From Sambucus nigra (Eukaryota > Streptophyta > Magnoliopsida > Dipsacales > Adoxaceae), in NCBI GenBank assembly GCA_949130495.1, contig OX422208.1, positions 645,504,023 through 645,568,022 of the forward strand: a DNA stretch of 64,000 bases, read 5' to 3'. Below the pieces are notes generated by a model. That model saw only the letters and a list, made by a program, of their open reading frames with translations. It was not told the DNA's origin and searched no databases. Made by a program: the position numbers and the translations under genes. Of the stretch, positions 59,414-64,000 are shown piece by piece (positions within the stretch are counted from its first letter, which is position 1; the number at the start of each line of letters is the position of its first letter).

Positions 59414-60466
59414 TGTGACACCCTGCCTATTAAAATACTGGGTGGCCAAACCATGATCAAAATAAAACATTGATCTCATATGGCTCATTCTTAGCATCAT
59501 TGTCGAAATTTTTTTAAAGTTACTAACCACCTAGTAGTTTAATTAGACTGGTGCTAAATTTTATCTTTCATTAATTAACAACATGCGAAAATACATAACA
59601 ATTAAACCATCACACAAATTGATAACGGGATTACAACACAAATGAATGACATAAATAAAGTTAACCGAATCAACTATAGGTTCAACAATAAAATACAACA
59701 GTAACCGAAATAATAACTTGGATACAAAAAGTCCAATAAATAATCGAATACTAAATCTGAGGGAGACATGCCCAAATGAGTACTGAAGTAAAGTCCATAC
59801 ACTAGGTATGAGTGAATGAGGCGTCCATAACAAATTCCTACAACTTCCACATGAGCTGCAGCTATGCATCCCTGGATAGAATCCTCAAACTGGACGTCCC
59901 TGTGGATGGACACCTAAAATATTTTGGAAAAGATTTTTGACACGGGTCAGAACCCAAGTAAAACATTTTAAAAAATATTTAACAATCAGTTAAATTGCAA
60001 TAATTAAATATGCATGCACACTTTTCATATTTAAGCAAGTGTCGCACTCTCATGAGGTATAACTCATCCCTCATCTATTGTGCACACCTAATGTTTTCCT
60101 GCTAACCTTTCCTAGTTAAGCTACCCCACCTAACTAATCGTATTAAGTCTCTTTCTGCATACTAACTCGTTATGCTGCAATACGTCACTGGATTTTTTTA
60201 TCTCAATTAGCCAATTATGAATTTCTCATTTATATGATTAATCCCCCACCTACTAGGGTTATTTTAGATGTCACTATCTTTCTCATCTACTAATTACACA
60301 GTGTAGAATAAGTCATAAGCGTATATTTATCACTTCGTTACATATATACTAGTACGACACCCCTAGGCTGAGCTGCGGTGCATGCATACTATGCTATCAT
60401 GCCCCAATACATCATCTACCAAGCACACATAGTAGAATAAAACACAAGTATATATATTTATTATTC

Positions 60467-60504
<38 letters not shown>

Positions 60505-63294
60505 ACAACACCCCTAGGCTGAGACCTACTGTGCTTGCATACTCTGCTATCAAGTCCCGGTACATCACCCACTGTATAAATGACTATTGGTTCAGTATCT
60601 CACTCGGACCATCATTACAAATCATACATCTTGGAGGCGAATATAGTTCCAAGCCTATGGCCTACGCACATACCTACGCACCCATATGACAGTCATCACT
60701 ATCATTATCACCGATAGCCCATACGTAGGTTCTATATTCTAAGGCACAAGTCTAAAATCCCCCTCAAAAGCTCATCAGGATATGACTGTGTCAGAGCGAA
60801 GACCTCCCGTGATAGCAAGTAGCGTAGGTATGTCATAAACATAATAAATCATACAAATCAGTAAAAGTATACACACAACCTATATCATATATCCCATACC
60901 TAGCATATATATCTTCCGAATATCCTACGTATTATTAAATTCCAATTTACACTTCTTATCGTATATTCCCGAGTATCCCTCACTACTCAAAGTATTCCAA
61001 TTATCCTTTCAAATATTTCAGTAGGTAAGTCAATCAAATTCTATTGATCTAAGGCATAGGTTCACTCATTCCCCAAATTCGTTACATTTTAAATTATACC
61101 GATTAATCTCATTAACTTCACATTGATTAATTTATTAAAGTACTGTCACCCAAGTACAATACTCCGACTCACTCACTCGATAAGTATTGTTACTCTAGAG
61201 AATTTATTCTACAAATCCCAAATATTAGTTCACACCTCTCGTTTCATTTAATATTCAGTAATTTATTATATTTTTCCAATAATAAATTAATCTGTTCACT
61301 CCGTGCCCAACTCTTGACGCACTTGCCTAAAAATATTTGAGTCACAATCCTCGACTCATTATTAAATAAATATTAACTTACATTAATATTTTTTCTCACT
61401 AATCACATCACATCACAATCCACTCCGTATCCTTATTTCATCTGGAATTTCAATTCAAATCCATACTCCGAATTCATTCCCATCCAATTCCAAGGTAAAA
61501 ATAATGTTCCTTAATATTTTCCAGAGTTCTACACTCATCTACGGACATCTCTAAATAATCCATATTTGATTTCTCTCAAAGAATTTTGATTTCAGACACC
61601 CTTATGTAATAAAATCATAACTAATTAAAAAAAATCAGAAAAATTCGAAACTGGCGGCAACGCTTTCGTAACGAATAGATCTATCTCCATGTCCAAAACC
61701 TAGGGTCGTTTGAATGAGATAAAAATCTCGTTCGAACGAGATACTAATCTCGTTTGAATGACGTGCAATGTCATTTGAACGACTTGCAATTTGGTTTGAA
61801 GTGCGTTGTTCAACTTCTTCTTCTTCGCTGATCTCCTTTCCGCCATTGTTAATCCGTGGAAGCTTTCGTACTGCTTCTCCTAATGTAACCTGATGAAGAT
61901 AACCTAAAACCCACCTTTAACATGGTTTTTAATTTATGCCCCCATATCCTAATTATTTAGAGTGCCCCCAATATAAATAAAAATGTATTAAAACCCCATT
62001 TTCCAAGGTCATAAACATCATATTTTCCTTTCTTTCTTCCCTTTGGTTCTACTATACACCCACTGAATAATACTTGGTCCCAACAACTTACCAAGTTAAC
62101 AATGAACTATCCAACATCACAAATGGAAACTTGAAAACAATCACCTAACAAAAACCTCGGCAGAAGGCAATAGTGGCCCCAAAACCTTACCATTGTTCGA
62201 ACGAGTCTAGGGATCGCTCAAACGACTTCCACTGTAGATCGAATGACTGCCCAGGTCATTCGAATGACCTATTGAGCCCAACCCCTCTTCGTCTTCTCAG
62301 GTGCTACTTCCACCATTTTTAAGCATCTTAAGCTTTTCTCTTAATCGAGAATATAGCCCATGCTCCTCACCATATATTAAATCATAACATAAGTCCAAAT
62401 CATCATTTGTATCTCTAAACTTAACTGATTTAACACACTAATAGTTGAAATCCCCAACTTGGGTTTTCCTACAGTTTTAAATAATCGTTCTCACAATGAA
62501 TTCTATAATCCTAATTACTCCATGTTCGCTACTGAATATATAATTTAATTTAAATTTCAATCTCACCAAATCATAGATCATCATCAATTGCATTTTTTAA
62601 TGTACATAATATATTCAAATCACCAAAACCCATTTTGTATAATAGCCCCCCTAAAGACGAATTTCTCTATCTATGAATTGGAATACTGTAATTAAATTAA
62701 AAGCAAGTTTAACTACTTCCCTGATAGATTCGTAGTGTTTGATTCATTTGTTGTAGATAATATTTGATGAAGAACACACCACTCTCTTCTTGGTTTAGTT
62801 CCCATAAGCTCTCCCACTTTCTCCCTCTTTTCTCCTCTGCACCTAGGGTTTTCTTAATTGAGTTATGTCTGCCACCAACTCCCTAGCTTAGGTTTTATTA
62901 TGTGAATCCCGAAATTAAGCTTGTGGGCTATATTAAAATGGCCCAAATACCCCCGGGTGAGCCCGGTTATGCCTAAAAATGTCCTGAGACGTAATTGCTA
63001 CCACCGGGTACTCTTTCCTGATTATCTCGACCTATTAGGAACCAACTGTGCACTCAGAATAGTCATCCGAATTACTTAACTAACGTCTCAAATTTCAACC
63101 TCAAATTGCCACACGTGTCTTCTTAAAACATATAACCCGAATTAATTTAAATCTTAATTCTCCAAATAAATTGAATCTTCCAAATTAAATAAATTTTCCA
63201 AATTAAATAATTTCTCCAAATCATCAATTTAGTTTAAATTTTAATTTCACCAAATTAAATAAATTCTTTATCCTTAAAAATATGGGGTGTTACA
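59414..63294 (-). repeat. gypsy-3 LTR B (3.88 kb)
   Basis: It begins TGTGACACCCTGCC and ends GGTGTTACA. Against LTR A it has an extra or replaced block at about 61936-62400 with its own GTTCGAAC-like motifs (62193-62275), and a shorter microsatellite at 60471-60501. It is followed on the right not by unique DNA but by another internal region, so it also serves as 3' LTR of the next copy. Confidence 0.88.
60471..60501. repeat. (TA)n microsatellite in LTR B
   Basis: About 15 TA units lie at the place of the longer compound run in LTR A. Confidence 0.95.
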
Positions 63295-64000
63295 TACTTC
63301 CTCCCTTTCAAAGGAATTTCGTCTTTAAAATTCAGATAAATCTAGTACTCCAAGCCTCGAATACTTCCTTACTCACATGACCTTAAGATAGCTACCCATT
63401 TCTCTACCCCTTATAATCGCGAAATATATTAGAACTAAATCAATTACTTAGGGAGCCTATACACCCTGTACCCATGCTCATCCGCATGAAAGTCACCCGA
63501 CTCTACTAGCCTTAAATCATAATATAACTTTCAACTCGCAATTATAACCGCATATATGTATATTAACCAAGGTACCAAACCCATGTCCTAATGACCAAAC
63601 ATCTCTCCACTTCCAACGTTTCACTAAGTTTCATGCGCGGGACATCTCGCAGAGCAAAATCCAAACAAGGAACACCTTCGTTACACTACTACCTAAAATT
63701 ATCGATCATTGAAATCTGCTAGGCCCTCAGTCCGTATCACGCACCTCCAAATTCTCGTCTCTTAACATAAAAGTATACTCATCCACTCTCATGTTACAAA
63801 AGACATCATACAATAATGCGCCCCTTACTATCACTAGTTTCTTAACGCGAATTAATCACGAGCTATATCTTCCAGCTTGATAAAAGACTATCCACCCCGA
63901 ATCCCATCAGTAAACATCCCTACTCCTCGGGATCAAATATAACAATACCAACATTTTTTTCATAAGTCTATTATGAAAAACAATAACATATATATATATA
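63295..64000 (-). other. Second gypsy-3 internal region, start
   Basis: It begins with the same purine-tract region ('tacttcctccctttcaaaggaatttcg') as the internal part after LTR A and stays similar through 'caaattctcgtctctt', where the LTR-LTR element is absent. It runs off the window in a TA repeat (63985-64000). Confidence 0.8.

Overview
This window is plant nuclear DNA, most likely from a eudicot with a large, repeat-rich genome. The sequence alone does not allow a closer placement. It is AT-rich and contains no convincing host gene, tRNA, rRNA or CRISPR array. Nearly every base can be assigned to nested transposable elements. Most coding sequence is decayed, and long ORFs occur only where a retroelement domain survives.

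Layout. (1) 1-488 is the end of a Ty1/copia LTR (copia-1, + strand) that lands on the first bases of the next element. (2) 489-35091 is one Ty3/gypsy element of Tat/Ogre type (gypsy-1, + strand) with LTRs at 489-1116 and 34465-35091. It carries decayed gag, protease, RT-RNase H and integrase, then a long ANTISENSE reading frame (32970 down to about 19268) that encodes a plant mobile domain (PMD) protein. Three insertions blow it up from about 13 kb to 34.6 kb: a 12,243-bp CACTA transposon (6462-18704, TSD CCA) inside the integrase; a SIRE-like copia element (copia-2, 21053-28816, - strand) inside the antisense gene; and an Athila-like lone LTR (31330-32770) just after the antisense start codon. 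The CACTA element has no transposase. It carries gene-like pieces and an 8.2-kb array of about 48 copies of a 168-bp repeat. (3) Gypsy-1 itself sits in the 3' LTR of a Tekay-like chromovirus (gypsy-2, 35092-41342, - strand). (4) 41343-43039 is an old SIRE-like gag/protease fragment.

(5) 43040-64000 is a family of coding-poor gypsy elements with very long LTRs (gypsy-3, 3.4-3.9 kb LTRs, - strand), in the order LTR piece C, LTR A, internal, LTR B, internal. LTR C is split by a coding-poor copia deletion derivative (copia-3, 43549-49743, perfect TSD AAAAG). The internal region holds a 3139-bp element (53763-56901, perfect TSD AAATT) that is almost nothing but two 1.45-kb LTRs around a 246-bp core. 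The matching uninterrupted site is present at about 63752-63756.

The history can be read from the nesting: old SIRE fragment and gypsy-2, then gypsy-1, then copia-1, CACTA, copia-2 and the lone LTR. On the right, gypsy-3 copies came first, then copia-3 and the LTR-LTR element. The points most worth following are the antisense PMD gene in a retroelement, the satellite-carrying CACTA element, the two-LTR element with its empty site, and repeated GTTCGAAC palindromes shared by LTRs of unrelated superfamilies.
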